From Chloroflexota bacterium (GTDB lineage Bacteria; Chloroflexota; Limnocylindria; P2-11E), in the NCBI GenBank assembly GCA_013695575.1, contig JACDAF010000287.1, positions 1-7,508 of the forward strand: a DNA stretch of 7,508 nt, in the 5' to 3' direction. Each line of letters starts with the position of its first letter. Within the stretch, counting starts at the first letter, position 1. A program made the translations under genes and the position numbers. The notes below the pieces were generated by a model, which saw nothing but the letters and a program-made list of their open reading frames with translations, did not search any database and was not told the origin of the DNA. Shown piece by piece: positions 1 through 6,717 of this stretch.

Positions 1-121
1 CGAAGGAGCCGAGGGAGATCGGGAGTGCGATGAGCGGACCGAAGAAGTCGATGAAGGCGAAGCAGCCGAGGTTCGCGGCGAGGGCCACGCCGGCAAGCGC
101 GAACGCGACGATCTTCGTCAT
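1..121 (-). CDS. N-terminus of a small or polytopic membrane protein, cut by the window edge
   Basis: The first 40 codons of a minus-strand gene begin with ATG at 121-119 and run off the left edge. The peptide starts MTKIVAFALAGVALAANLGC and continues FAFIDFFGPLIALPISLGSF, so it is almost entirely hydrophobic, with two likely membrane segments (about residues 4-20 and 23-40). The start is supported by a GAGG ribosome site five bases upstream that overlaps the stop codon of the preceding gene, which implies co-transcription and coupling. The family is not recognisable from 40 residues. The pattern of a first TM, a short loop and then an aromatic/glycine segment resembles the beginning of the 394-residue sensor-like protein just upstream, so a further paralog of that family is possible, but this is only inference. 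The Cys near residue 20 is not in a good lipobox. Confidence 0.65.
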   Translation of the reverse strand, partial: MTKIVAFALAGVALAANLGCFAFIDFFGPLIALPISLGSF

Positions 122-126
122 GATCG

Positions 127-130
127 CCTC
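127..130 (-). promoter_or_regulatory. Ribosome binding site GAGG overlapping the upstream stop codon
   Basis: On the minus strand GAGG lies five bases before the ATG at 121-119 and overlaps the TGA (131-129) of the upstream gene. It decides the start of the truncated left-edge gene and suggests translational coupling. It is one of few recognisable Shine-Dalgarno matches in the window. Confidence 0.5.
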
Positions 131-1313
131 ATCGCCCGCGCAGCCAGAGCGAGGCGTGGGCGGGATGCATGGTCTCGGCGACCACGCCGACAAGCTCGCC
201 CGAGAGTGCATCGAGGTCGACCTGATCGCGCAGGCGCGCGGCGAACGCATCCACGGTCCGAGCCGCGTCGTAGCGCGCGCGGTAGAAGCGTTGATCGACG
301 AAGCGCTGGAGGCGCGCGCGTAGCGGACCGAAGAGCGCGACCACGGCGAGCGTCGAACCTGCCACAGCGAGATCTGACGAGCCGGTGATCGGGCGCAGCA
401 ATGCGGACAGCGCCAGCACGCTGAGGGCGTAGGTCCCGAAGAGGAGGGCGGAGAGCGCGCCGTAGACGAGCGTGCGGTTGATCAGGACATCGATGTCGTA
501 CAAGCGGTAGCGCGTGATCGCGATTCCGATCGCGACGGGCAGGGTCAAGACTGCTACGTTCATGAAGATCTGGGATGGCTTCGTGTTCGAGCCCAGCATG
601 GCGGCAAGGGCGATCGTGCAGACGACCACGGAGGATACGACCCATTTCAGCTGCTGCCGTTCGGCACCGCGTGCGCGCCGGAAGCGCACCGCGAGCGCAA
701 ACCCGGACGCTGCGACCGCGAGGAACAAGAGGGCGTTCAGCGGCGCTTGAAGCGCTGCGTGCGTGTCCGCAAGGGCGCCACTAGGACCAACAGGGTTCTC
801 GATGAACGTCGCGTTCTCGAGCGGTCCCGGGCTCAGGCCGAAGAGGAAGAACATCAGCGGCACGATCGCCACGCCACACCATTGCAGCGGCTTCCATCTC
901 GGACCGAGCGGGCGACCGGTCGGGAAGAGCTGCGGGATGAGCGTCAGGAGCGGGGCCACGAAGAAGGAGAACGACCAGGAGGCGAGCCAGGCGAGCGCGA
1001 ACGCACCGGGAAGGGAGCCGGGGGCGATGATCACCGCCCTCGTCGCGTACTCCTGCGCGAATCCGCCGAACCCAGCTGATAGACCGGCGACGAGCAGGAG
1101 CCAACCGATCGCGTTGCGCGGCTGATGCCGCGCCACGACGAGACCGGGCGTCGCGACGAATAGTGCGAGAAGGTCGAAGTACCCGCGGAAGCCCCAATTG
1201 TCGGGCACGGCCGCGTCGAGACTGATCAGCACGAGCACAGCGCCGGTCGCGGCGAGGGCGGTGGCGGCTGACCAGAGAGCCCAAGCGAGTCGTTGCGCTC
1301 CTCGATCGCTCAC
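129..1313 (-). CDS. Polytopic membrane protein resembling the sensor region of ComP/LiaS-type kinases, lacking a kinase domain
   Basis: This 394-residue protein is mostly membrane, with about ten hydrophobic segments near residues 10-31, 45-61, 68-86, 103-128, 145-161, 190-210, 222-241, 250-267, 283-305 and 313-331. Family landmarks are RHQPRNAIGW (62-71), LFPTGRPLGPRWKP (129-142), a basic QQLKW segment (220-224), RYRLYDIDVLINRTLVYG (268-285) and the cytosolic stretch FVDQRFYRARYDAARTV (338-354). It ends VVAETMHPAHASLWLRGR. In related two-component sensors this tail leads into GAF and histidine-kinase domains. Here translation stops, with no H-box, HATPase or GAF, so it cannot phosphorylate by itself. 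It may sense membrane or cell-envelope state and act through a partner, which is inference. The start is GTG at 1313-1311, one base after the stop of a degenerate upstream copy (TGA-T-GTG), with no clear ribosome site, consistent with ancestral coupling. Stand-alone copies of this region are commonly annotated as hypothetical. Confidence 0.8.
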   Translation of the reverse strand: MSDRGAQRLAWALWSAATALAATGAVLVLISLDAAVPDNWGFRGYFDLLALFVATPGLVVARHQPRNAIGWLLLVAGLSAGFGGFAQEYATRAVIIAPGSLPGAFALAWLASWSFSFFVAPLLTLIPQLFPTGRPLGPRWKPLQWCGVAIVPLMFFLFGLSPGPLENATFIENPVGPSGALADTHAALQAPLNALLFLAVAASGFALAVRFRRARGAERQQLKWVVSSVVVCTIALAAMLGSNTKPSQIFMNVAVLTLPVAIGIAITRYRLYDIDVLINRTLVYGALSALLFGTYALSVLALSALLRPITGSSDLAVAGSTLAVVALFGPLRARLQRFVDQRFYRARYDAARTVDAFAARLRDQVDLDALSGELVGVVAETMHPAHASLWLRGR

Positions 1314-1314
1314 A

Positions 1315-1520
1315 TCAATGCAGCCACACGCTCGCGTGCGCCGGCCGCACGGTGTCCGACACGACCTCGATGCAAGGAACGAGCGCGTGGACCGTCAGCA
1401 TCGGGGGGACGCGCCCTGGGATGCGCCGGCGCAGCCCTGCGGCGAGGGCGAGGGGCAGGCCGTCGCGATGCCGAGCGCGAGCGAGGCGATGGCCAAGCAC
1501 GCATAGACCACAGGCATCGC
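1315..1520 (-). pseudogene. Degenerate remnant of a second sensor-like membrane gene
   Basis: The minus strand between the GTG gene and the BTAD regulator carries pieces of a paralog of the neighbouring membrane protein. Reading into the TGA at 1317-1315, the last codons give VVSDTVRPAHASVWLH, which lines up without gaps with VVAETMHPAHASLWLR at the end of the intact gene; the spacing to the next GTG fits a tandem array. Further upstream in the same frame, LALAAGLRRRIPG could match ALFGPLRARLQ, but then roughly 25 residues (the FVDQRFYRARYDAARTV block) are missing. A hydrophobic piece, MPVVYACLAIASLALGIATA (from 1517), sits in a different frame that closes at 1397-1395. Together these suggest internal deletion and a frameshift. 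The C-terminal match is clear by eye, while the upstream pieces are weak. The 262-base gap 1314-1575 shows no other gene, tRNA or terminator; it must also hold the promoter of the plus-strand regulator. Confidence 0.55.
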
Positions 1521-1575
1521 CCAGCACACGGCGCAGAGTGGCGTCGCTGACTTGCACGGCTCACAGTCTCGCGGT

Positions 1576-3039
1576 ATGCCCGTCCGAGGAGCGTTACGAG
1601 CAGCCCGTCTGCACGTGCGCCTGCTCGGCCCGCCGCGGATCGAGCGCGCCGGGGCGCCGGTCGAGCCGGACACGCGCAAGGCGATCGCGCTCCTGGCGTA
1701 CCTCGCTGTCACGGGGCAGGCGCAGGGGCGCGACCGGCTGGCGGCGCTGCTTTGGCCCGAGGCCGATCAGGAGCGGGCCCGCGGCGCTCTGCGGCGGACG
1801 CTGTCGGCCCTGCGCGGGGTCCTCGGCGGCGAGCACCTCGGCACGGATGGTCTCAAGGTGACACTCGACGGCCGGGGCATCGAGTGCGACGTCGTGCGGT
1901 TCCGCACGCTGCTGGTGGATGGCCGCCTCCGCGATGCCGCCGCGATGTACACGGGCGACTTCCTGGAGGGCTTCACGCTGCGGGGCTGCGTGGCGTTCGA
2001 CGAGTGGGAGGCTCACGAGGCGGAGGCGCTACGGCGGGAGCTCGCCGGCGCGCTCGAGCGGCTCGCACGGGAGGAGCGCGCGCCCGCACGCGCGATCGCA
2101 CACGCGGAGCGCTGGCTCGCGCTCGATCCCTTGCACGAGCCGGCGCACCGCGCGCTGATCCGGCTCCACGGCAACGCAGGCGACCGCGTCGCGGCGATGC
2201 GCCAGTACCGCGAATGCGCGCGGCTCCTTGATCGCGAGCTCGGCGTCGCACCGCTGCCGGAGACCACGGCGGTAGCGCGCGCGATCGAGGCCGGGGAGCC
2301 AGAGCCGGCGGCGGCGCGAGCGTCGTCGCCCAACGTGAACGAGCGCGTCGGCGACCTGTACACGCTGCACGGCGACTACGTAAGGGCGGTCGCGAGCTAC
2401 GAGGCCGCGCTCGCTGAGACGTCCGCGCCGTTCCGGGCCGCGGTGGAGCACAAGCTCGCGGACGTCCACCATCGGCGCGGCGAGTGGGAGGCGGCCGAAC
2501 GACATTACCGCGCGGCGTTGCGTGGTATCGACGACGCGGCGTGGCGCGCGCGCGTGACGGCCGACTACGCCCTGGCGGCGCACCGTCGGGGTGATCGGAT
2601 TCGCGCGACGCGGCTCGCCGAGGAGGCGCTCGCGCTCGCGCGCCGCGCTCGCGACGACCGCGCCCTCGCCCAAGCCCACAACATGGTCGGGATACTCACC
2701 GGGGAGCGCAAGCATCTCGAGGAGAGCCTCGCGCTGGCCGAGCGCATCGCCGATGCCGCCGCGCGGGTCGCGGCGCTGAACAACCTCGCGTTGGCCCATG
2801 CACGCGATGGGGACCTCGACCGCGCGACCACGCTGACGCGCGAGGCGCTTGCGGCGTCGTCGGCGATCGGCGACCGGCATCGCGAGGCCGCGCTGCACAA
2901 CAACCTCGCCGACCTTCTGCACCGGTCCGGAGAGAACGAGGAGGCGATGCGCTATCTCAAGCGGGCGGTGCGGCTGTTCGCCGATATCGGCGAGGACGCG
3001 ACGCGCGAGCCCGAGGTGTGGAAGCTCGTCGAGTGGTGA
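1576..3039 (+). CDS. SARP/BTAD-family transcriptional regulator with TPR tail
   Basis: This is a 487-residue cytoplasmic DNA-binding regulator. Residues about 11-103 form an OmpR-type winged helix: LHVRLLGPPRIE opens it, KAIALLAYLAV and DRLAALLWPEAD carry the typical helix pattern, and RGALRRTLSALR is the recognition-helix region. Residues about 106-238 are the bacterial transcriptional activation domain, with YTGDFLEGF, FDEWEAHEAE, ALDPLHEPAHRALIRL, and YRECARLLDRELGVAPLPET at its end. Residues about 254-475 are tetratricopeptide-like repeats (GDLYTLHGDYVRAVASYEAAL, ALNNLALAHARDGDLDRA, ALHNNLADLLHRSGENEEA), ending in VWKLVEW. There is no AAA/NACHT ATPase between BTAD and TPR, so this is the short architecture. 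Such proteins bind direct repeats and recruit RNA polymerase; the TPR part probably senses a partner. The target is unknown. ATG at 1576 is preferred over TTG at 1552; GTG at 1615 also fits the domain start. No clear ribosome site precedes any of them. Confidence 0.88.
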   Translation: MPVRGALRAARLHVRLLGPPRIERAGAPVEPDTRKAIALLAYLAVTGQAQGRDRLAALLWPEADQERARGALRRTLSALRGVLGGEHLGTDGLKVTLDGRGIECDVVRFRTLLVDGRLRDAAAMYTGDFLEGFTLRGCVAFDEWEAHEAEALRRELAGALERLAREERAPARAIAHAERWLALDPLHEPAHRALIRLHGNAGDRVAAMRQYRECARLLDRELGVAPLPETTAVARAIEAGEPEPAAARASSPNVNERVGDLYTLHGDYVRAVASYEAALAETSAPFRAAVEHKLADVHHRRGEWEAAERHYRAALRGIDDAAWRARVTADYALAAHRRGDRIRATRLAEEALALARRARDDRALAQAHNMVGILTGERKHLEESLALAERIADAAARVAALNNLALAHARDGDLDRATTLTREALAASSAIGDRHREAALHNNLADLLHRSGENEEAMRYLKRAVRLFADIGEDATREPEVWKLVEW

Positions 3040-3040
3040 G

Positions 3041-5041
3041 CTAGGCGCGCAGGTGGCGGTCGAACCACTCGGTCGCGCGGCGCAGCATGTCGACGCGGTG
3101 CTCGACCTTGCGAAAGCCGTGCCCTTCGTCCGGGTAGACGTGGTAGTCGAAGGTCGTCTTGGACTCGCGCAGCGCGGCGACGAGCTGCTCCGCCTCGCTC
3201 TGCGGCACCCGCGGATCGTTGGCGCCCTGGAGGATGAGCAGCGGGGCGGTGATGCTCCTCGCGTGCGTGAGCGGCGAGCGATCGCGATACAGCTCGGCGG
3301 CGCCGACCGGATCTCCGAGCTCGCGCTCGAGGTACTCGCGCAGGTCACCACGGGTGGTCTCGTGGAGCGTCTTCCATGAGACGACGCCGACGTACGAGAC
3401 CCCGGCGGCCCACACGGCGGGCTCACGCGCGAGCGCGTACATCGTCATGAAGCCGCCGTAGCTACCGCCGAACGCGCCGATACGCTTCGGACCGGCGATG
3501 CCCTCCTGCCCGAGCCAGCGAACGCCGGCGACGACGTCACCGAGATCGTCCCCGCCCCAGTCGCCGCGGTTCGCCTCCTGGAATTCGCGCCCGTAGCCGG
3601 TCGAACCACGGATGTTCGGTGCAAGCACGACGTACCCGCGATGCGCGAACCACTGCGAGATCGGATCCCACCAGGCGAGGTGCTGACCGAGCGGACCGCC
3701 GTGAATGTGCACGATCGCGGGTGGTGTCCCCTCTCCACGCAGCGCTTCGGCGAATGGCACATAGAGGAGCGCGGGGATCTCGCGGCCGTCGGCGCTCGGG
3801 TAGCGCACGTGGACAGGCTGGACGAGCGTCCCTGGATCGACCCGCGCGGAGAGCGACGACGTGATCGGCTGCGGGACGACTGCGCGTTGCAAGCGGACCC
3901 AGACGTCGTGGGGCCGCCTGGCCGAGGCGTGCAGGAAGGCGACGGTCTCGCTGTCCGGCCCCACGTGCGCGAACTTGTGCACCCCGGGCAGATCGGCGAC
4001 CGGGCTGTCGGCGTGAGACGCCACGAACACGCGGCGCACCGCCACCTGGGATTCCCTGGCCTGGAGGTACACGACGCCGCGGCCGTCCGGCCGCCACGCC
4101 GGCTCGGTCGAGTCGTAGATGCTGTTCGTCAGAACGACAATGCGGGGGCTCCGCCCCCGCGGTCCCCCGGCCTCGTCGAGCATGCCGTCGAGATGGGCGA
4201 GGGAGATCTCACTCCGTCCGCGAACGTTCGTCGTGAAGGCGATCATCCGGCCGTCCGGCGACCAGTGGCCGTCGACCGACTCCCCCTCCGTGCCCGCGCG
4301 CGTATCCAGGCAGATCGCCTCCCCGCCTGCGCTGGGAATGAGGAAGAGGTCTGCGTTCGTCCGGGCAGCGTCACGCCGCGAGCTGAAGACGAGCCAGCGT
4401 CCGTCGGGTGACCAGCGCGGCTGGGCGTCGTCGTGCTCGAAGTCCGACAGGACCAAGCGCGCACCGCTTGCCACCTCGACGATCTCGAGGCCGTATCGGT
4501 GTCCGGTGCTGTTGGAGACGAAGGCGAGCCGTGTGCCATCTGGCGACCAGGCGATGTCGCGGTGACCTGCGGCGGTGGCCGATGTGAGCTGCCGCAGCCT
4601 GCGGCCGTCACGCCGCATGACCCAGATCTGGAACCGCTCGTCGCCGCCGGTGTCGCGGAGGTACGCGATCCATTGCCCGTCGGGGGACCAGCGCGGCCAG
4701 ACCGAGCGATCGCTCCCGTCCGTCAGCTGGTAGATGCGGTCACCGCGGACCGGCGCGACGAAGACCTCGTTGTTGCCGGTCCGATCCCAGGAGAACGCGA
4801 TCTCACGACCATCGGGCGAGAGATCGATCCCGCCCCAGCGGTGATCGACGTGCGGCGCTCCGACGAGATCCTCGATCGCGATCTCGTGAAAGCGCGGACC
4901 GATCGACGTTGGCCGCAGGCTGTGCGGGCCGGGCTGGATCTCAACAAGGGGGTTCGCCACGGTCGTCGGCGGGGACGCCGTAGCAGCGGCGGACCAGTCG
5001 TCGGCGAAATTGCGCGGCCGCGTTGCTGGCGGTTGGCTCAA
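3041..5041 (-). CDS. S9-family prolyl oligopeptidase-type serine peptidase (acylaminoacyl-peptidase-like)
   Basis: This cytoplasmic serine peptidase is expected to cleave short peptides or N-acylated peptides. Numbered from a TTG at 5041 (666 residues), the N-terminal half is a beta-propeller with repeated WSPDG motifs near residues 75, 119, 166, 211, 261 and 317 (the last RPDG). The C-terminal alpha/beta-hydrolase domain has HGGP (447-450), NIRGSTGYG (476-484), the nucleophile in GGSYGG (Ser527), Asp609 in GANDPRVP and His641 in DEGHGF. The triad is complete, so it should be active. No signal peptide is seen. TTG is chosen because it overlaps the upstream stop as TTGA, but the first ~27 residues look low-complexity. 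GTG at 4960 (639 residues, starting VANPLVEIQPGPH) is a real alternative, as neither has a strong ribosome site. It is the last gene of the minus-strand cluster and converges with the BTAD regulator, one base between stops. A short GC-rich palindrome lies inside the propeller region (4142-4160). Confidence 0.9.
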   Translation of the reverse strand: MSQPPATRPRNFADDWSAAATASPPTTVANPLVEIQPGPHSLRPTSIGPRFHEIAIEDLVGAPHVDHRWGGIDLSPDGREIAFSWDRTGNNEVFVAPVRGDRIYQLTDGSDRSVWPRWSPDGQWIAYLRDTGGDERFQIWVMRRDGRRLRQLTSATAAGHRDIAWSPDGTRLAFVSNSTGHRYGLEIVEVASGARLVLSDFEHDDAQPRWSPDGRWLVFSSRRDAARTNADLFLIPSAGGEAICLDTRAGTEGESVDGHWSPDGRMIAFTTNVRGRSEISLAHLDGMLDEAGGPRGRSPRIVVLTNSIYDSTEPAWRPDGRGVVYLQARESQVAVRRVFVASHADSPVADLPGVHKFAHVGPDSETVAFLHASARRPHDVWVRLQRAVVPQPITSSLSARVDPGTLVQPVHVRYPSADGREIPALLYVPFAEALRGEGTPPAIVHIHGGPLGQHLAWWDPISQWFAHRGYVVLAPNIRGSTGYGREFQEANRGDWGGDDLGDVVAGVRWLGQEGIAGPKRIGAFGGSYGGFMTMYALAREPAVWAAGVSYVGVVSWKTLHETTRGDLREYLERELGDPVGAAELYRDRSPLTHARSITAPLLILQGANDPRVPQSEAEQLVAALRESKTTFDYHVYPDEGHGFRKVEHRVDMLRRATEWFDRHLRA
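4142..4160. repeat. Perfect GC-rich inverted repeat inside the S9 peptidase gene
   Basis: GCGGGGGC and GCCCCCGC are perfect 8-base arms around a TCC loop. The palindrome is read in frame as part of AGGPRGRSPR (residues about 291-300), a proline/arginine/glycine-rich loop between the fifth and sixth propeller repeats. G-run/TCC/C-run hairpins of this form are common dispersed repeats in high-GC genomes, so it may be an in-frame insertion rather than a terminator. It has no T-run on either strand and lies in mid-gene. Confidence 0.5.
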
Positions 5042-5793
5042 CCGTCGCTCTCGGGCCGCGGCGCTCGCGCCTGCTTCTCGGGCGTGACGCGGGACACGAC
5101 GAGCGTGGTCGGACCCATCGCGGCCTCGCGCCCGGCTGTCTGTTCCGAGGGCACGATCGGGTTCGGGGACATCTGATCCTGCAGGCGCCCCAGGTAGCCG
5201 CTGTCCCAGGGCGACGGCAGGAGGATCCCGAACCGCGTCCGCGGCTTCCGCGGGTCGTTGAGCCTCTGGTGCAGGAGGTCCTTGCCGGCGTTCCACGTCG
5301 GCGGGCGGTCTGCCGAGAGCACCACTGCGAACTCGAAGGGCATCAGCGCACCCGCCGCGGGGCTCGCGAGATCGAGGTCACCGCACAGCAGCACGCCTCC
5401 CTCGCGGCGAAGAAGGACGACGGTGGCGCCTTGGCCCTCACCGCGGACGCGAAGGGTCTTGGCGTCCGGTCGAAGCGCGTCCCCGTCGGCGAGGGTGATG
5501 TCAGGGCCGCCAGCGATCGCGTCCGCGTCGTCGGCGTGCGCCGCGACCTGCACGCCGAGCGCGTCCCGGTAGGCGGCCGCGTCGCGCGCTCGTGACCGGT
5601 TCGTGACGACGAGGAGCGAGCTGCGGCCGATGCCGCGGATGAGGCGGAGTGCCCGCTCGCTGATCGGCGGCGCGTCGATCAGGAGATTGCCGCGCTCCCG
5701 GTCGAAGACGAGGTAGTGCCGCGCGTCCTCGAGCGGCTCGTAGAGCTCGAAGATCCAGGAGCGGAGCTGCTGTATGTCCACAGGGCGGCTCAT
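5038..5793 (-). CDS. Metallo-beta-lactamase-fold protein without the metal-binding histidines (probable non-enzyme)
   Basis: The 251-residue protein follows the layout of small MBL-fold hydrolases: an opening strand pair (HYLVFDRERGNLLIDAPP, residues 26-43), a strand then loop at SSLLVVTNRSRARDAAAYRDALG (58-80), a second strand-helix unit (VQVAAHADDADAI, 81-93), TLRVRGEGQGATVVLL (113-128) and VLLCGDLDL (134-142). In active family members the loop after the third strand reads THxHxDH and the TLRV segment leads into a TPGHTxGS motif. Here the loop is TNRSRARDA and the later motif is RGEGQGATVV, so both histidine sites are gone, though the Asp of GDL remains. The fold assignment is by pattern and not certain; loss of metal binding is inferred. 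The role is unknown; it could be a binding or regulatory protein. ATG at 5793 lies nine bases after the upstream stop and just beyond a 10-bp hairpin. Its stop overlaps the TTG proposed for the S9 peptidase. Confidence 0.65.
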   Translation of the reverse strand: MSRPVDIQQLRSWIFELYEPLEDARHYLVFDRERGNLLIDAPPISERALRLIRGIGRSSLLVVTNRSRARDAAAYRDALGVQVAAHADDADAIAGGPDITLADGDALRPDAKTLRVRGEGQGATVVLLRREGGVLLCGDLDLASPAAGALMPFEFAVVLSADRPPTWNAGKDLLHQRLNDPRKPRTRFGILLPSPWDSGYLGRLQDQMSPNPIVPSEQTAGREAAMGPTTLVVSRVTPEKQARAPRPESDG

Positions 5794-5799
5794 CGTAGG

Positions 5800-5827
5800 C
5801 GGTCACGGCACGGCGGCGCCGTGACCG
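5800..5827 (-). repeat. Strong hairpin at the AlkZ-related/MBL gene junction
   Basis: Perfect 10-base arms (CGGTCACGGC and GCCGTGACCG) flank an 8-base loop. In the minus-strand transcript the stem covers the last codons and the TGA of the AlkZ-related gene and ends six bases before the ATG of the MBL-fold gene, in the place where a ribosome site should be. There is no following U-run, so it is not a standard intrinsic terminator. It could block independent initiation on the MBL gene until the upstream ribosome opens it, or act as a processing or stability element. Confidence 0.55.
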
Positions 5828-6717
5828 TCCTGCTCCTTCGCGCTACGGCTCCGGAGGAGCGAAGGCAGGACCAGGAGCACGTCGCGCCGGCGTGCGGTCC
5901 GCACGAGCCCTCCGGCGGCCTCGACCCGCTCGACGGTCCGCCGCGTGCGGTCCTCGCCCCACTCGAAGAGGCGCTCGAGCTGACGCGCTGTTATCGCGCC
6001 TGCGAGCTCGAGCGAACGCTCGAGCAGCAGGCGGGTGGCGTCGGCCGAGGCGATGCGCTCGGCTGCCTTCGCGGCTTCGGGATAGCGGCGCACGAAGAGG
6101 TCATACGTGTAGTTGTAGTCCTCGCGACCCTCGCCGACCGCGCGCACGCGCGCCACGTACATGAGGCGCTGCACCTCGTCGATCGCCTTGTCGTAGTCGC
6201 GCCTGCCGTCCTTCGACACGATCCCGAGCGCCGCCCGCATGCGCTTCGTCTGCGTCTCCCCGCTGGCACCAAGGAAATCGATGATGCGCCGCGAGATGTC
6301 CGACAGCCGACCCGCACGTACGTCGTCGAGGTGGTCGTCCGGCTCTCCCGCGCGGCCGAACGTGGCGTAGAACGCGGGCAGTAGCCGGAGGGACACGAAT
6401 GTCGGTTTCCGCACGAGCAGCGTGCCGTAGTACAGGCGGCGATCGGCGGCGAGCTGGTCCTTCCACTCCCACATCCAGCCCCACTTGCGGCCCTCGTCGT
6501 TTGTCGAGAGGTGATCGAAGCCGGCGGGCAGCGGCGCGTCGCCCGGGCGCAGGGTGAACGCGAAGCAGAATCCGAGCTCGTCGACCATGCGCAGAAGCTG
6601 CTCGGCATTCCGGACGCGGTACTTCCTGGTGAGCCCTCCACGGTGCGCTTCGAGCCGCGCCTCCAGCGCCGCGCCGTCCGGGGCGATCGCGGGGCGAGGG
6701 ATGGCCGCCGCTGGCAT
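5803..6717 (-). CDS. AlkZ-related winged-helix protein
   Basis: This 304-residue protein resembles the family annotated as AlkZ-related, a relative of the YcaQ/AlkZ winged-helix DNA glycosylases that excise bulky and crosslinked bases. Landmarks are the opening LTRKYRVRNAEQLLRMVDELGFCF (about 29-52), the tryptophan cluster KWGWMWEWKD (78-87), RRLYYGTLLVRKPTFVSLRLLPAFYA (93-118), then winged-helix blocks: GRLSDISRRIIDFLGASG (136-153), TQTKRMRAAL (155-164) and a C-terminal ITARQLERLF...TRRTVERVEAAGGLV (242-272). Enzymatic activity of this divergent family is not established as far as I know, and I do not see the QxQ/D motif of YcaQ, so a DNA-repair role is only suggested. The start is ATG at 6717, overlapping the upstream stop by one base (TGATG), a clear coupling signal; no Shine-Dalgarno is needed or seen. 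The tail KEQDGHGAAVP is encoded by the hairpin region before the MBL-fold gene. Confidence 0.75.
   Translation of the reverse strand: MPAAAIPRPAIAPDGAALEARLEAHRGGLTRKYRVRNAEQLLRMVDELGFCFAFTLRPGDAPLPAGFDHLSTNDEGRKWGWMWEWKDQLAADRRLYYGTLLVRKPTFVSLRLLPAFYATFGRAGEPDDHLDDVRAGRLSDISRRIIDFLGASGETQTKRMRAALGIVSKDGRRDYDKAIDEVQRLMYVARVRAVGEGREDYNYTYDLFVRRYPEAAKAAERIASADATRLLLERSLELAGAITARQLERLFEWGEDRTRRTVERVEAAGGLVRTARRRDVLLVLPSLLRSRSAKEQDGHGAAVP

Noticed and set aside
1395..1517. Small lipoprotein-like frame (MPVVYACLAIASLALGIATAC...)
   Set aside because: It has no positive N-region or ribosome site, ends after 40 codons, and overlaps the stretch better explained as a decayed membrane gene.
1564..1575. 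CAGTCT six bases before the regulator's ATG as a leaderless -10
   Set aside because: It is a weak match with no -35 at proper spacing; the start codon itself is not certain.
2029..3426. Long minus-strand open frame of about 465 codons across the regulator's 3' half and into the peptidase gene
   Set aside because: Its translation is arginine/serine/proline-rich with no domain pattern, and it lies antisense to the clear BTAD-TPR gene; high GC explains its length.
5042..5296. N-terminal extension of the S9 peptidase to an upstream start at 5296
   Set aside because: The extra residues are low-complexity and out of frame with the MBL-fold gene that clearly occupies this DNA.
5960..6030. Repeated CTCGAG-rich stretch
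   Set aside because: It is explained by the codons for LLLERSLELAG and RQLERLFEWG; no true repeat unit is present.
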